A stretch of 64,000 nucleotides of DNA from Herbiconiux sp. Lineage in GTDB: Bacteria; Actinomycetota; Actinomycetes; Actinomycetales; Microbacteriaceae. The position numbers were made by a program, and so were the translations under genes. Below the pieces are notes generated by a model. It had not been told where the DNA came from. It made no database searches and was given only the letters and a program-made list of their open reading frames with translations. The first letter of the stretch is position 1. Each line of letters opens with the position of its first letter. Positions 44,711-54,105 of this stretch are shown in pieces. The stretch is from positions 20,688 to 84,687 of the forward strand of contig NZ_JAHFUY010000020.1 of the NCBI RefSeq assembly GCF_023264895.1, written 5' to 3'.

Positions 44711-46050
44711 GCAGGCGGATGGCCGGCATCGACTACGGCGCGATCCCCGAGTCGCTCGCCGTGACCGCGGTCGAGCCCGGCGACCGCGACTATCCCCGCT
44801 ACACGGCGAGCTTCCTGCGCGGCGGCGCACCCGCGCTCGTTCTGCGGCCGAAGAACCCGGCCCAGGTGCAGGACGCCGTGCGGTTCGCCGCATCGCAGCG
44901 TGACGTGCCGCTCGGCATCCTGAGCGCCGGTCACGGCATCTCCGGCCGCTCCTTGAACTACGGCGGCCTGGTGATCGACGTCAGTGCGCTCGACCATGTC
45001 ACGCCGCGCGGCGGCCGGCGCGTCGACATCGGGCCGGGTGCTCGGTGGATCGACGTCGCCCGCATTCTCACGCCGCTGGGTCTGGCGATCACGAGCGGTG
45101 ACTACGGCGGGGTGGGTGTCGGCGGGCTCGCGACGGCAGGGGGGATCGGCTGGTTCGCCCGCGAGCACGGGCTGACCATCGATCACCTGCGGTCGGTGGA
45201 CGTCGTGACGGCCGACGGCGAGCTCCTGCACGCGAGCGAGGACGACAACCCGGACCTGTTCTGGGCGATGCGCGGTGCCGGAGCCAACTTCGGTGTCGCG
45301 GTCGATTTCGAGTTCGAGGCCGTCCCCGTGGGTGACGTCGCCTTCGCACAGCTGACCTTCGCGGTGACCGACGTCGCCGAGTTCCTCGAGAACTGGGGGA
45401 CCGCCCTTGAAGCGTCCGACCGCACGGTCACCGCGACCGTGCTGCTCGGCGCAACCCGGCGCGGCCGGGCGAACTACGCTCAGGCGACCGTGGTGGTCGA
45501 TTCCGGAGACTCCGACGTCGTGCTGGAACGGCTGCAGCCGATCCTCCGGACTGCGCCGCTCGCCCAGCGATCCGTGGCCATGACGAGCTATGAGGAGGTC
45601 ATGGGGGCCTACCTCCAGGAGGGCAGGCAGCAGGGCGTCGGGGAACCGCTGTCCCACTCGGCGTTCGCGCGACACCTCGACCCCGAGCTGTCGTCGGAGC
45701 TCGCGGCGATGCTGGAGTCGGGCGCCTCCCACTTCTTCACCATCCGCTCCGTCGGCGGTGCGATCTCCGACGTTCCATCGCTGGCGACGGCGTACGGCTG
45801 GCGGGGCGCGAACTTCGCCCTCGTCGCACTGGGATCGCCCGACTCGGGGCTCGATGCATGGTGGGCGCGGCTGTCGCCGTCGTTCGAGGGGATGTACCTC
45901 AGCTTCGAGTCGGACACGGGTCCGGAGAACCTCGCCGTGGCGTTCCCGCCGGCGCATCTCACTCGCCTCCGCGGGTTGAAGCGCACGTACGACCCATCGG
46001 GCCTCTTCCGCGACAACTTCTTCATCGATCCGGACGTCGACACGGAGTGA
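44707..46050 (+). CDS. FAD-binding oxidoreductase of the BBE/PCMH type
   Basis: 447 residues. An FAD-binding PCMH domain (APALVLRPKNPAQVQDAVRFAASQRDVPLGILSAGHGISGRSL) has His in SAGHG, positioned for covalent 8-alpha-histidyl FAD. The second flavin anchor Cys of bicovalent enzymes is absent (GDYGGVGVGGLATAGGIGWF). The substrate domain is followed by the BBE C-terminal piece (LKRTYDPSGLFRDNFFI). Oxidises an alcohol, sugar or aromatic substrate with oxygen. Coupled to the LLM gene. Confidence 0.9.
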   Translation: MSRRMAGIDYGAIPESLAVTAVEPGDRDYPRYTASFLRGGAPALVLRPKNPAQVQDAVRFAASQRDVPLGILSAGHGISGRSLNYGGLVIDVSALDHVTPRGGRRVDIGPGARWIDVARILTPLGLAITSGDYGGVGVGGLATAGGIGWFAREHGLTIDHLRSVDVVTADGELLHASEDDNPDLFWAMRGAGANFGVAVDFEFEAVPVGDVAFAQLTFAVTDVAEFLENWGTALEASDRTVTATVLLGATRRGRANYAQATVVVDSGDSDVVLERLQPILRTAPLAQRSVAMTSYEEVMGAYLQEGRQQGVGEPLSHSAFARHLDPELSSELAAMLESGASHFFTIRSVGGAISDVPSLATAYGWRGANFALVALGSPDSGLDAWWARLSPSFEGMYLSFESDTGPENLAVAFPPAHLTRLRGLKRTYDPSGLFRDNFFIDPDVDTE

Positions 46051-46089
46051 GGGATGGCTCTGCGAGTGTCGCTCACGGCCGGCGGCTGG

Positions 46090-47244
46090 TCAGTGGTCCC
46101 TCGACGCCCGCTGTCTTCGCTGCTGGCGGGCTCGCTTGGCGGTCGCGTCGTCGGCTCTCATGATGGCGCGCGTCTCGAGGGTGTCGCCGATCACGGGACG
46201 TATCCAGCGGGCGTCGGGGTTGGAGTCCACAAGGACGGTGCGGACGAGCAGCGTCAGTGGGATCGCGAGGATGGCGCCGATGGGCCCGATGATGAGCGCC
46301 CAGAACAGCACGGAGAAGAAGGTCAGTGTCTGGCTGAGCGACACCGCGTTGCCCACGACGCGAGGCTGGATCACGGACTGCACCACGGCATTGATGATCC
46401 CGTAGACCACGATGACGGCGATGACGGTGGGCCAGCCTCCGACGAGGAAGCCGAAGACGATCGGCGGGATGATGGCGAAGAAGTAGCCGATGTTGGGGAT
46501 GAAGCTGCAGAGGAAGGCCAGCAGCCCCCAGAGGAGCGCGGCGGGGACGCCCATGATCGCCAGGGCGATGGTGTTGAGGATGCCCTGGGCGATGCCGAGC
46601 AGGGTGGTGACGACCATGTACGTGCGAACCCCGGAGGCGTAGGCGCGGAGGGCGTCGGCCAGGTGGGGGCGGCGGTCGCTCATCTGGCGGAGGACGGTGG
46701 GCACGTACACGGCGTCGGCAGACATGAGGATGAGCATGGTGAGCACGATGATCAGCCCTCCGGTGATGCCGAAGACACTCCCGAGCAGGCCGCTGAAGAA
46801 GGCCAGGATGCTGCCCGGGTCGAAGCTCGCCCTGACGGCCTGGACCTGCTCGGTGCCGATGCCGATGCTCTGCAGCCAGGAGGCGACGTTCGCGCCGATC
46901 TCGCCGAGCTGATCGGCGTAGTCGGGAAGCATGGTCGTGAACTGGGCGAACGCGATGATCAGCGTATAGGTGAAGCCGGCGAGGAGGGCGAAGACGACGA
47001 GGATCACGGATCCGGTCGCGATGCCGCGGGGGACACCGCGTCGTTCCAGGGCGGCACCGACGGGGTGGGCGCAGATCGTCAGGATCATGGTCAGCAGGAC
47101 CGGGGCGAGGATGTCGCGGAGACCCGCGATCCCGAACGAGACGACGACCGCGGCGGCGAGCCCGACGAGGATGACGGTGCCGCGCGGATACGAGCGTGAG
47201 GCGGCGGCGGTGTCGGGGGATCCGGGAGCGCTGGAATTCGTCAT
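46090..47244 (-). CDS. AI-2E family transporter (first copy)
   Basis: 384 residues with about eight membrane helices. The conserved AI-2E blocks are in the second half: GVPAALLWGLLAFLCSFIPNIGYFFAIIPPIVFGFLVGG, then IQPRVVGNAVSLSQTLTFFSVLFWALIIGPIGAILAIPLTLLVRTVLVD. The tail is Arg-rich. The family includes AI-2 exporters, Na+/H+ antiporters and proteins of unknown cargo. GAAGGGG lies six bases before the ATG. A paralogue lies at 55006 on the other strand. Confidence 0.9.
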   Translation of the reverse strand: MTNSSAPGSPDTAAASRSYPRGTVILVGLAAAVVVSFGIAGLRDILAPVLLTMILTICAHPVGAALERRGVPRGIATGSVILVVFALLAGFTYTLIIAFAQFTTMLPDYADQLGEIGANVASWLQSIGIGTEQVQAVRASFDPGSILAFFSGLLGSVFGITGGLIIVLTMLILMSADAVYVPTVLRQMSDRRPHLADALRAYASGVRTYMVVTTLLGIAQGILNTIALAIMGVPAALLWGLLAFLCSFIPNIGYFFAIIPPIVFGFLVGGWPTVIAVIVVYGIINAVVQSVIQPRVVGNAVSLSQTLTFFSVLFWALIIGPIGAILAIPLTLLVRTVLVDSNPDARWIRPVIGDTLETRAIMRADDATAKRARQQRRQRASRDH

Positions 47245-47389
47245 CGTGTCCCCTTCATCGCTGAGCCGGGCCGTGGACCAACCCTAACGGAGTGCCCCAC
47301 AGCGCACACGGATACTGGCATAATCGGCGCACCGGACAGATCGCAGTGGATCGCCGTGGTCGTCCTGAGAGCGGGGGAGAGGCGGCGTC

Positions 47390-48862
47390 ATGGAGACGCA
47401 GGCAGTCACGGTTCTGGTCGCGGTGCTGTTCTTCGTGATCGATCTGGTCGTGAAGATCGCGGCACTGATCATCCTGCCGCGGGACCGCAAACCGACGGCG
47501 GCGATGGCCTGGCTGCTCGCGATCTTCTTCATCCCGTACCTGGGGATCTTCTTCTTCCTCCTCATCGGCAGCGCGAAGCTCCCGAAGAAGCGCCGGGACA
47601 GGCAGAAGGAGATCGACCGCCTGATCACCGGGTCAGCGGTCGGCCACGGCCTTCCCCTCGATCGGTCGGGGTGGCCGACGTGGCTGCCGAGCGTCGCGGA
47701 GCTGAACCACGCCCTGGGGTCGATGGCCATGGTCGGTGGCAACCGTGCCGAACTGGTCGGCGACTACCCGGCGTCGATCGCGGGAATGGCGGCCGACATC
47801 GACACGGCGACGTCGTTCGTGCACGTGGAGTTCTACATCGTGTCGTTCGACGACGCCACGAGGGAGTTCTTCGCGGCCATGGAGCGTGCCGTGCGGAGGG
47901 GCGTCACGGTGCGGGTTCTCCTCGACCACGTCGCATCCGTTCGGGCGGTCGGGCACAAGGAGACCTTCGCGGAGCTCGACCGCATCGGAGTGAGCTGGAG
48001 CTTCATGCTCCCGGTGCAGCCGCTGAAGGGCAGGTATCAGCGCCCGGATCTGCGCAACCACCGCAAGCTCGTCGTCGTCGACGGACGAGTGGGGTGGATG
48101 GGATCGCAGAACCTCACCGACCGGAGCTACAACTCTCCCAAGAACATCGCACGCGGTCTGCAGTGGCAGGAGCTCATGACCAGGGTCACCGGTCCGGTCG
48201 TGACGGGCATCAACGTGATCTTCCTCGGCGACTGGTGGTGTGAGACCGACGAGCTGATCACCGGCGAGAACGTCCCCATCGCGGAGGTGGTGCCCGACCG
48301 GTCACCGGAAGCGATGGACTGCCAGGTGGTGCCGTCCGGGCCCGGCTATGACGGCGAGAACAACCTGAGGCTCTTCCTCGAGCTGATCCACGCCGCACAG
48401 GAGAAGGCGATCATCACCAGCCCCTACTTCGTGCCCGACGAGGCCATGATGTACGCCATCACGTCGGCGGCGAGACGCGGCGTCGACGTGCAGCTGTTCG
48501 TCTCCGAGATCGGCGACCAGGGCCCGGTCTGGCACGCTCAGCGCTCGTACTACGGTGAGCTCCTGCGAGCCGGCGTGCAGATCTGGACCTACCCGGCCCC
48601 GTTCATCCTGCACGCCAAGCATCTCTCGATCGATGACCAGGTGGCGGTGATCGGATCGAGCAACATGGACATCCGTTCGTTCGCCCTCGACCTCGAGGTG
48701 TCGCTCCTCGTTCGAGGCCGCACCTTCGTCGACGGCATGCGCGAGGTCGAGGCCGGCTACCGGGCCATCGGTTCCCGGATCACCCTGGAGTCGTGGGAGA
48801 GGGAGCCGCGCTCGGCGACGTTCCTGGATGGTCTCGCGCGGCTCACGTCCGCGCTGCAGTAG
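47390..48862 (+). CDS. cls: Cardiolipin synthase (phospholipase D family)
   Basis: 490 residues. Two N-terminal membrane helices (PLDc_N, VTVLVAVLFFVIDLVVKIAALIIL and AMAWLLAIFFIPYLGIFFFLLIG) are followed by two HKD motifs: HRKLVVVDGRVGWMGSQN (His224) and HAKHLSIDDQVAVIGSSN (His408). It condenses phosphatidylglycerol to cardiolipin. Tail-to-tail overlap of 20 bases with the LPXTG protein gene. A plausible place to alter envelope composition in the surrounding membrane-gene cluster. Confidence 0.95.
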   Translation: METQAVTVLVAVLFFVIDLVVKIAALIILPRDRKPTAAMAWLLAIFFIPYLGIFFFLLIGSAKLPKKRRDRQKEIDRLITGSAVGHGLPLDRSGWPTWLPSVAELNHALGSMAMVGGNRAELVGDYPASIAGMAADIDTATSFVHVEFYIVSFDDATREFFAAMERAVRRGVTVRVLLDHVASVRAVGHKETFAELDRIGVSWSFMLPVQPLKGRYQRPDLRNHRKLVVVDGRVGWMGSQNLTDRSYNSPKNIARGLQWQELMTRVTGPVVTGINVIFLGDWWCETDELITGENVPIAEVVPDRSPEAMDCQVVPSGPGYDGENNLRLFLELIHAAQEKAIITSPYFVPDEAMMYAITSAARRGVDVQLFVSEIGDQGPVWHAQRSYYGELLRAGVQIWTYPAPFILHAKHLSIDDQVAVIGSSNMDIRSFALDLEVSLLVRGRTFVDGMREVEAGYRAIGSRITLESWEREPRSATFLDGLARLTSALQ

Positions 48863-51800
48863 CCCGTCGCGTCGTCGCCACGACCAGGAGACCGAGCAGA
48901 AGCGCGAAGAACGCGACCGCGACGACCACGTGCGGCCACGGCAGCCCTGTGTCGGGCAGGGGATACGCCGCGAAGGTGTTCGTGAGGGTGACGGCGGTGG
49001 TCCGGCCGTCGGCGATCACGATCCGCTCCGGACTGAAGGTGGGCTGTCCCGTCCACTTCCCGCCGGGCAGTTCGGGAAGTGTCGAGATCTCCCTGAAGGT
49101 GACGACGGTACCGGCGGGGAGATCCTGGGGCCCGTCGACGACTTCGCCCGAGGCGGAGACGGTCAGCGTTCCGGCTGGTGTGACCGAACCGTCGAGGTGG
49201 TAGGCGACGTCGAAGGTCGTCCCGGCGGGGACGGTTCCGGCCCCGCTGCCGTCGATGACCTTGTGGAGGGAGAACCCTCCGGCCAGGAGCCGGATGCTGT
49301 TGGCGAGCACCACGGTCTCGTTCCCGCCGTCGGCGATCACGATCTGCTCGGGGTCGAACTGCGCGGTCTCCCAGGCCGCACCGGGCACGACCGGGAGCGG
49401 GGTGACCTCGTCGAAGGTCACGACGGTGCCCTCGGGAAGGTCCTGAGGCCCGTCGACGACCTCGCCCGTCGACGGCACGGTCAGGACGCCGGCCGGGGTG
49501 GTGGCGTCGTCGAGGAAGTACTCCACCTCGAAGGTGGTACCTGAAGGAACCGAGGCGGCTCCGGTGCCGGTGATCGTCTTCTGGACCGAGAACCCGCCGA
49601 GAAGCTGCCGATAGCTGTTCGTCGCCGTCACGGTGGGGTTCTCGCCCTGGCCGATGCTGACGGACTCAGGCGAGAAGGTCACGCCGGTGTACTCGTACCC
49701 GGGCGCGGCAGGTGGATCGACCTCGAAGAAGTTCACGACGGTGCCGATGGGAAGGTCCTGCGGCCCCTCCACGGTGCTGCCGTCGGCCGGGACGGGGAAG
49801 GCGCTCCAGTCGAAGACTCCGTCGATGCGGGTCCAGGCCACGACGGAGAAGGTGGTGTCGGCCGGGAACGCTCCGGCGTCGATTCCCGCGAGGGACTTGT
49901 TGAGCGAGAAACCGCCGACCGGACGGTACGTGTTGGTTGCGGCGACCGAGGTGGTGGTGCCGTCTCCGATGGTGATGACCGCGGGGCCGAGCGATGCGCC
50001 ATCGGCGCTGAAGGAGACTCCCTCGTCGATGTAGCCGGCCGGTGCGTCCGGCCCTCCGAGTTCGAGGAACGCCACCCGGCTGCCCACCGCGAGATCGTCC
50101 GGTCCGGGAACGACGGTGCCATCAGCCGGCAGGTCGAACCGGTCGATCACGGGCCGGCCGTCCACGACGTGCACGGCCACGACGGGGAAGGTGGTTCCGG
50201 GTGGGAATTCGGCGTCGCTGATCGCGCTCTCGGGTGCGAGCACCTTCTGCAGGTCGAAGCCGCCGACCGGTCGCACGGTCGAATAGGTGTTCGTGGCGGT
50301 GACCTGCGTGTTCTCGCCGTCCCCGATCATGATCTCCTCGGGAGCGACGCCCCAGGACTCCAGGGTCGCATCCGGCGGGGTGAGGGCGCTCGGGTCGGAC
50401 TCCTCGAACGTCACGACGGTCCCCACCGGGAGATCCTGGGGCCCCGTGACGGTGGTTCCGTCCACCGGCAGCTCGAAGACCTCGCTCACGGGGGCGCCCT
50501 CGACGGTCCAGGATGCGGTGACCTCGAACGTGGTGTCCTCCGGGAAGGCACCGGGATCGATGCCCGCCACCTGCTTGCTCAGCGAGAATCCGCCGGCCTC
50601 GGGCACGACGGGCAGGTAGCTGTTGGTGGCGGTGACCACCGGATCGGTGCCCTGGCCGATCGTGATCCGCCGGGACGAGAAGGAGACGCCGTCGAAGACG
50701 TACCCGTCGATGCTCGGGCGGCCGATCTCCACGAAGGTGACGACGCTCCCCACCGGGAGGTTCTGCGGCCCGGCCACGACGGTGCCGTCGGCGGGCAGGT
50801 CGAAGCTTCGCACCTGTGGCGTCCCGTCGTTCACCCAGACAGCGAGCACCCGGTAGCTCAGTCCGGCGGGCACGTCATCCGGTGCGACCCCGCTGAGCTG
50901 CTTCGCCAACGAGAAGCCGCCGACGGGCTGATACGTGTTGGTGGCCACGACGACCGGATTCTCGCCGGCGGCGATCGTGATGGTGGGGGGCGAGAAGGAG
51001 ACGCTCTCGAAGGCCCAGCCGGGCGCATCCGGAGGCGTGATCTCGCTGAACGACACGATGGTCCCCGCCGGGAGGTCCTGCGGGCCCTGCACGACGGCGC
51101 CGTCGGACGGCAGGTTGTAGGTCTCCTCGTAGTCGACAGCGTCGATGGTCCAGGATGCGGTGGTCTCGAAGTCGGTGCCGGCGGGGAGCTCTTCAGCTGT
51201 GATGCCACCCGCGAGGATCTTCTGCAGCGAGAAGCCGCCGACCGGGTCGGTGGCGCAGGGGAAGAGGCCCGCGAAGAGGTTGGTGTGCAGCTCCTTGCCG
51301 CCCTGCAGTGCGGTGAAGTCTCCGGCGACGACCTGCCCTTCGAACTCCACGCCGCCCTGCGCGCCGGGAGGGAAGATGACGTGCGCCTGCGGCGCGTAGA
51401 TCGAACCGCGAACAGGCTCGCCGCCGCGCGAGGTGATCACGACGTCACCGGTGATGTCACTGAGGTCGAACAGCACGTAGCTGATCCCCAGGCCGTTCGG
51501 GACGTCCTTCCCGGGGTAGGCGTAGGAGGGCAGCCGCAGCGTCCCGTCGACGAGGTCGGATGGGCTGATCTGCACGACGAGGGGCGACTGCGTCGAGTAC
51601 TGCGTCATCGTGAACTTCGCCGCGGCACCGAACTGGGGGAGGGTCATCGCGTTGGGGCCGGAAGCATCCAGTGCGATCGCCGCCTCACCACCGACCGAGA
51701 TGGACGCGGGGGAGACGTAGCCGGCGTCGGCGAGGATGTCTGCGCCCGTATCGCTGGGGAAGTAGTCGGTGAACGGCTGAGCCGTCGACCACGAGGCGGC

Positions 51801-52454
51801 GCCTGCTCCGCCATTCCAGAGCTGAGGGGTCGACGAGATCTGCGGGCTCAGGTTGGTGCCGCCGGCACCGGGGGAGAGCGAGTAGGTCGAGCCGCTGCTG
51901 TCGTAGGCGGCCATGACGCCGTAGCCGGGCGGCGTGCTCTGATCGACGATCTTCACGCCGGCGGCGGGGGTGCCATCGACACGCACCTGCACCTGGGCGA
52001 CGCGTTGCGGCGCATCGGGCTCGGGCAGTCCGAACCGCGACATGAGCACCCGGTTGAGATCCCCGTCGATGGTCGGCACGCCGTAGTCGGCGTTGCCGCC
52101 GACACCGCCCTGGAAGATCGCGTACGAGCCGGACCCGCCGCCTGCGGCGCCGAACGTGGCTGTGCCGCCCACGGCCAGGGTTCCCTCGAGCTCGCTGTTG
52201 CCGAGCACGCCGTCGCCGGTCGTGTAGATGGTGTAGCCGGCGTCAGAACCGATCGGTGTCGCCCCGCCCATCGGGTTCACGGATCCGCTCTGACAGTCCT
52301 GGGCCTCGGCCGGCGATGCCACCACGAGCGGTGCCGACAGGGCGAGCAGCCCGGCGCCGAGAGCGAGCGACACCGCCAGGAGTCCGGAGAGGGCGCGTCG
52401 GGCCGGGCTCGTCGTGGCTCGCGTCACGGTCGTGGTGCTCGTTCGGACGCCCAT
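48843..52454 (-). CDS. LPXTG-anchored surface protein: choice-of-anchor A domain plus seven DUF5979 repeats
   Basis: About 1,203 residues. Signal peptide (cleavage near SPAEAQ, about residue 51), then a choice-of-anchor A-type adhesin domain (about 55-395: YTIYTTGDGVLGNSELEGTLAVGG, GSIYAPQAHVIFPPGAQGGVEFEGQVVAGDFTA). Seven DUF5979 repeats of about 105-115 residues follow (about 403-1160), each opening VGGFSLxK and ending ATNTY. The sortase signal is LPDTG (1166-1170), then a membrane helix and TTRRATAART. It should be covalently anchored to peptidoglycan and stand out as a rod. No sortase is in the window. ATG 52454 is divergent from DUF389. Confidence 0.9.
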   Translation of the reverse strand: MGVRTSTTTVTRATTSPARRALSGLLAVSLALGAGLLALSAPLVVASPAEAQDCQSGSVNPMGGATPIGSDAGYTIYTTGDGVLGNSELEGTLAVGGTATFGAAGGGSGSYAIFQGGVGGNADYGVPTIDGDLNRVLMSRFGLPEPDAPQRVAQVQVRVDGTPAAGVKIVDQSTPPGYGVMAAYDSSGSTYSLSPGAGGTNLSPQISSTPQLWNGGAGAASWSTAQPFTDYFPSDTGADILADAGYVSPASISVGGEAAIALDASGPNAMTLPQFGAAAKFTMTQYSTQSPLVVQISPSDLVDGTLRLPSYAYPGKDVPNGLGISYVLFDLSDITGDVVITSRGGEPVRGSIYAPQAHVIFPPGAQGGVEFEGQVVAGDFTALQGGKELHTNLFAGLFPCATDPVGGFSLQKILAGGITAEELPAGTDFETTASWTIDAVDYEETYNLPSDGAVVQGPQDLPAGTIVSFSEITPPDAPGWAFESVSFSPPTITIAAGENPVVVATNTYQPVGGFSLAKQLSGVAPDDVPAGLSYRVLAVWVNDGTPQVRSFDLPADGTVVAGPQNLPVGSVVTFVEIGRPSIDGYVFDGVSFSSRRITIGQGTDPVVTATNSYLPVVPEAGGFSLSKQVAGIDPGAFPEDTTFEVTASWTVEGAPVSEVFELPVDGTTVTGPQDLPVGTVVTFEESDPSALTPPDATLESWGVAPEEIMIGDGENTQVTATNTYSTVRPVGGFDLQKVLAPESAISDAEFPPGTTFPVVAVHVVDGRPVIDRFDLPADGTVVPGPDDLAVGSRVAFLELGGPDAPAGYIDEGVSFSADGASLGPAVITIGDGTTTSVAATNTYRPVGGFSLNKSLAGIDAGAFPADTTFSVVAWTRIDGVFDWSAFPVPADGSTVEGPQDLPIGTVVNFFEVDPPAAPGYEYTGVTFSPESVSIGQGENPTVTATNSYRQLLGGFSVQKTITGTGAASVPSGTTFEVEYFLDDATTPAGVLTVPSTGEVVDGPQDLPEGTVVTFDEVTPLPVVPGAAWETAQFDPEQIVIADGGNETVVLANSIRLLAGGFSLHKVIDGSGAGTVPAGTTFDVAYHLDGSVTPAGTLTVSASGEVVDGPQDLPAGTVVTFREISTLPELPGGKWTGQPTFSPERIVIADGRTTAVTLTNTFAAYPLPDTGLPWPHVVVAVAFFALLLGLLVVATTRRATAART
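48960..51250 (-). repeat. Seven tandem DUF5979 coding repeats
   Basis: Within the surface protein, units of roughly 320-350 bases start near 51246, 50926, 50600, 50270, 49921, 49604 and 49283. Their protein units share GGFSLxK, LPxDGTVVxGPQDLPxGTVVTFxE, FSPExITIxxGxNPVVTATNTY. The last two are more diverged from the first five (VPSTGEVVDGPQDLPEGTVVTFDE). Confidence 0.85.
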
Positions 52455-52502
52455 CGTCCACCCCCCGAATAGGTGTGCCAGGTGGCGGTAACATACAGCG
52501 AA

Positions 52503-53483
52503 ATGGACGGTTCGATCAACACCACCGAGGCGATGCGCGACGCCGTGATCTTCGACGGGCCCGCACGAGGCCGGCAGGTCAACCGCTTCTGGGTCCTGCT
52601 CAGCCTTGCCGCGGTGATCGCTTCCGCGGGCGTTGCGGCCGACTCCACCGCCACGGTCATCGGGGCGATGATCGTGGCGCCGATGATGCTCCCCATCCAG
52701 GGTGCGATGCTGTCGACGGTTCTCGGCGACCGCACCAATCTCATCCGCTCGGTGGTGCTGATCGTTCTGGGCGCCACGGCCTGCGTCGTGATCGGCTTCC
52801 TGGTCGGGCTGCTGATGACCAACGACATCACAGCGGCCACCAACACCCAGGTCGCCGGCCGTGTCAGCCCACGACTGATCGATCTGCTGGCCGCGCTCGG
52901 CACCGGCGTCGTCGGGTCGATCGCACTCGTCCGGCGAGACATCTCGGACACCCTGCCCGGGGTGGCGATCGCCATCTCGCTCGTGCCGCCACTGACCGTG
53001 GCCGGTCTCGCACTCGAGTCGGGTGCCACCGGGGAATCGCTCGGAGCTCTGCTGCTGTTCGCGACGAACGTGGCCGCGATCCTCGTGACCGGAATCGTCG
53101 TCATGGCGTTCTACCGCGTGCACCCGGACACGGTGCGCGCCGACGCCAAGCCGGTCGATCGGCGCCGGGCCTTCGTGGTGATCGTCTCGATGCTGGTGAT
53201 CGTCGGAATCCCCTTGACCGTCAGCTCCGTGTCATCGGCCTCGTCCGCCCTCCGCGACAGCACGATCCACACCGTGGCGGAGCGCTGGGCGGATGAGGTG
53301 GGTTGGGACCTCGTCGACGTGGACGACACTCACGTCGGAAGTGTGGTCATCCGAGTCACCGGACCTCTTCCCGTTCCCGAGACCACGACGTTGAAGGAGC
53401 AGCTCGCGGCGGAGGGAATCGATCTGACCGACCTGGAGGTCGAGCTGGTCCCGTCGTACGTGGTCGATCTCGGAACCCCTTAG
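52503..53483 (+). CDS. DUF389 domain-containing membrane protein
   Basis: 326 residues. The DUF389 block (FWVLLSLAAVIASAGVAADSTATVIGAMIVAPMMLPIQGAMLSTVLGDRTNLIRSV) is followed by four or five more helices and a C-terminal soluble region. Function unknown. I chose ATG 52503: TAACAT, a -10 match, ends 8 bases upstream and there is no ribosome site, so leaderless translation is likely; a GTG at 52473 lies before this -10. The 3' end is overlapped by the antisense tail of the MscS-like gene for 252 bases. Confidence 0.87.
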   Translation: MDGSINTTEAMRDAVIFDGPARGRQVNRFWVLLSLAAVIASAGVAADSTATVIGAMIVAPMMLPIQGAMLSTVLGDRTNLIRSVVLIVLGATACVVIGFLVGLLMTNDITAATNTQVAGRVSPRLIDLLAALGTGVVGSIALVRRDISDTLPGVAIAISLVPPLTVAGLALESGATGESLGALLLFATNVAAILVTGIVVMAFYRVHPDTVRADAKPVDRRRAFVVIVSMLVIVGIPLTVSSVSSASSALRDSTIHTVAERWADEVGWDLVDVDDTHVGSVVIRVTGPLPVPETTTLKEQLAAEGIDLTDLEVELVPSYVVDLGTP

Positions 53484-54083
53484 GCAGCCGTCGCGATCAG
53501 AGTGGTGGCGGGGGAGTGAGGGGGACATCGGCGTCACCCGGCCGGGCTCCACGGTGATGCAGATCATCCGGGCGGGTGGCTCGGAGAGGACGGCATCGAT
53601 CGAATCGACGGCGTCGAGGACGACGGCCTCGACCCCCTCGACGGTCAGGACGACGGAGCGACCGTTGAGTTCCTGCACGACCCCGTGGAACTCGTCGAAC
53701 TCGATGTCGTCGCCGACGTTGATGGGGTGGCGCGTCTGGAGGATGATCCCGGCGGTGAAATTCGCCGAGACCCCGCGCAGGGCGAGGAACACGACCACGG
53801 CGACGATGAGCCCGATCGCGATGAGCGGCTGGATCGAGGCGCCGAGGAAGACCAGTGCGACCCCGAGCCCGGTGAGGAGGATCACGTAGCGCACGATGCG
53901 GGCGATCAGGATCGCGGGTCCGTCTCCGATCCCGTTCACCTTCTTGCCGAGTGCGATGACCCCTCGGCGGGCGAAGATCGATGCGATCCACGCGACCAAC
54001 AGGGTCGCCGCGGCGAAGGTCAGGTCCCACGCCGTGATCGAGGGCGACGCGAGCCAGTCGCTGACTGAGGGAGGAATCGTCAT
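53232..54083 (-). CDS. MscS-like mechanosensitive channel protein with eroded 3' end
   Basis: The first 200 of 283 residues are MscS-like: three helices (about 18-38, 60-80 and 85-105), then RGVSANFTAGIILQTRHPINVGDDIEFDEFHGVVQELNGRSVVLTVEGVE and EPPARMICITVEPG. The usual HVPN-type segment is missing and the rest of the C-terminal domain is lost. From about residue 201 (base 53483) the frame runs antisense through the DUF389 gene, giving a His/Arg/Asp-rich tail with no homology, until a stop at 53232. Probably a deletion removed the natural 3' end. ATG 54083 follows GAGGGAGGAATC. Confidence 0.6.
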   Translation of the reverse strand: MTIPPSVSDWLASPSITAWDLTFAAATLLVAWIASIFARRGVIALGKKVNGIGDGPAILIARIVRYVILLTGLGVALVFLGASIQPLIAIGLIVAVVVFLALRGVSANFTAGIILQTRHPINVGDDIEFDEFHGVVQELNGRSVVLTVEGVEAVVLDAVDSIDAVLSEPPARMICITVEPGRVTPMSPSLPRHHSDRDGCLRGSEIDHVRRDQLDLQVGQIDSLRRELLLQRRGLGNGKRSGDSDDHTSDVSVVHVDEVPTHLIRPALRHGVDRAVAEGGRGR

Positions 54084-54105
54084 GAGTGCGCCTTCCGCTG
54101 CATGG

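Noticed and set aside
50169..52472. 767-codon plus-strand frame opposite the LPXTG protein
   Set aside because: His/Gly/Arg-rich complement of the repeat region; its apparent internal repeats come from the DUF5979 repeats on the other strand.
53497..54030. Alternative frame suggesting a frameshift in the MscS gene
   Set aside because: I checked the neighbouring frame; it continues as Arg-rich noise and shows no MscS C-terminal pattern, so a deletion or stop loss fits better than a frameshift.
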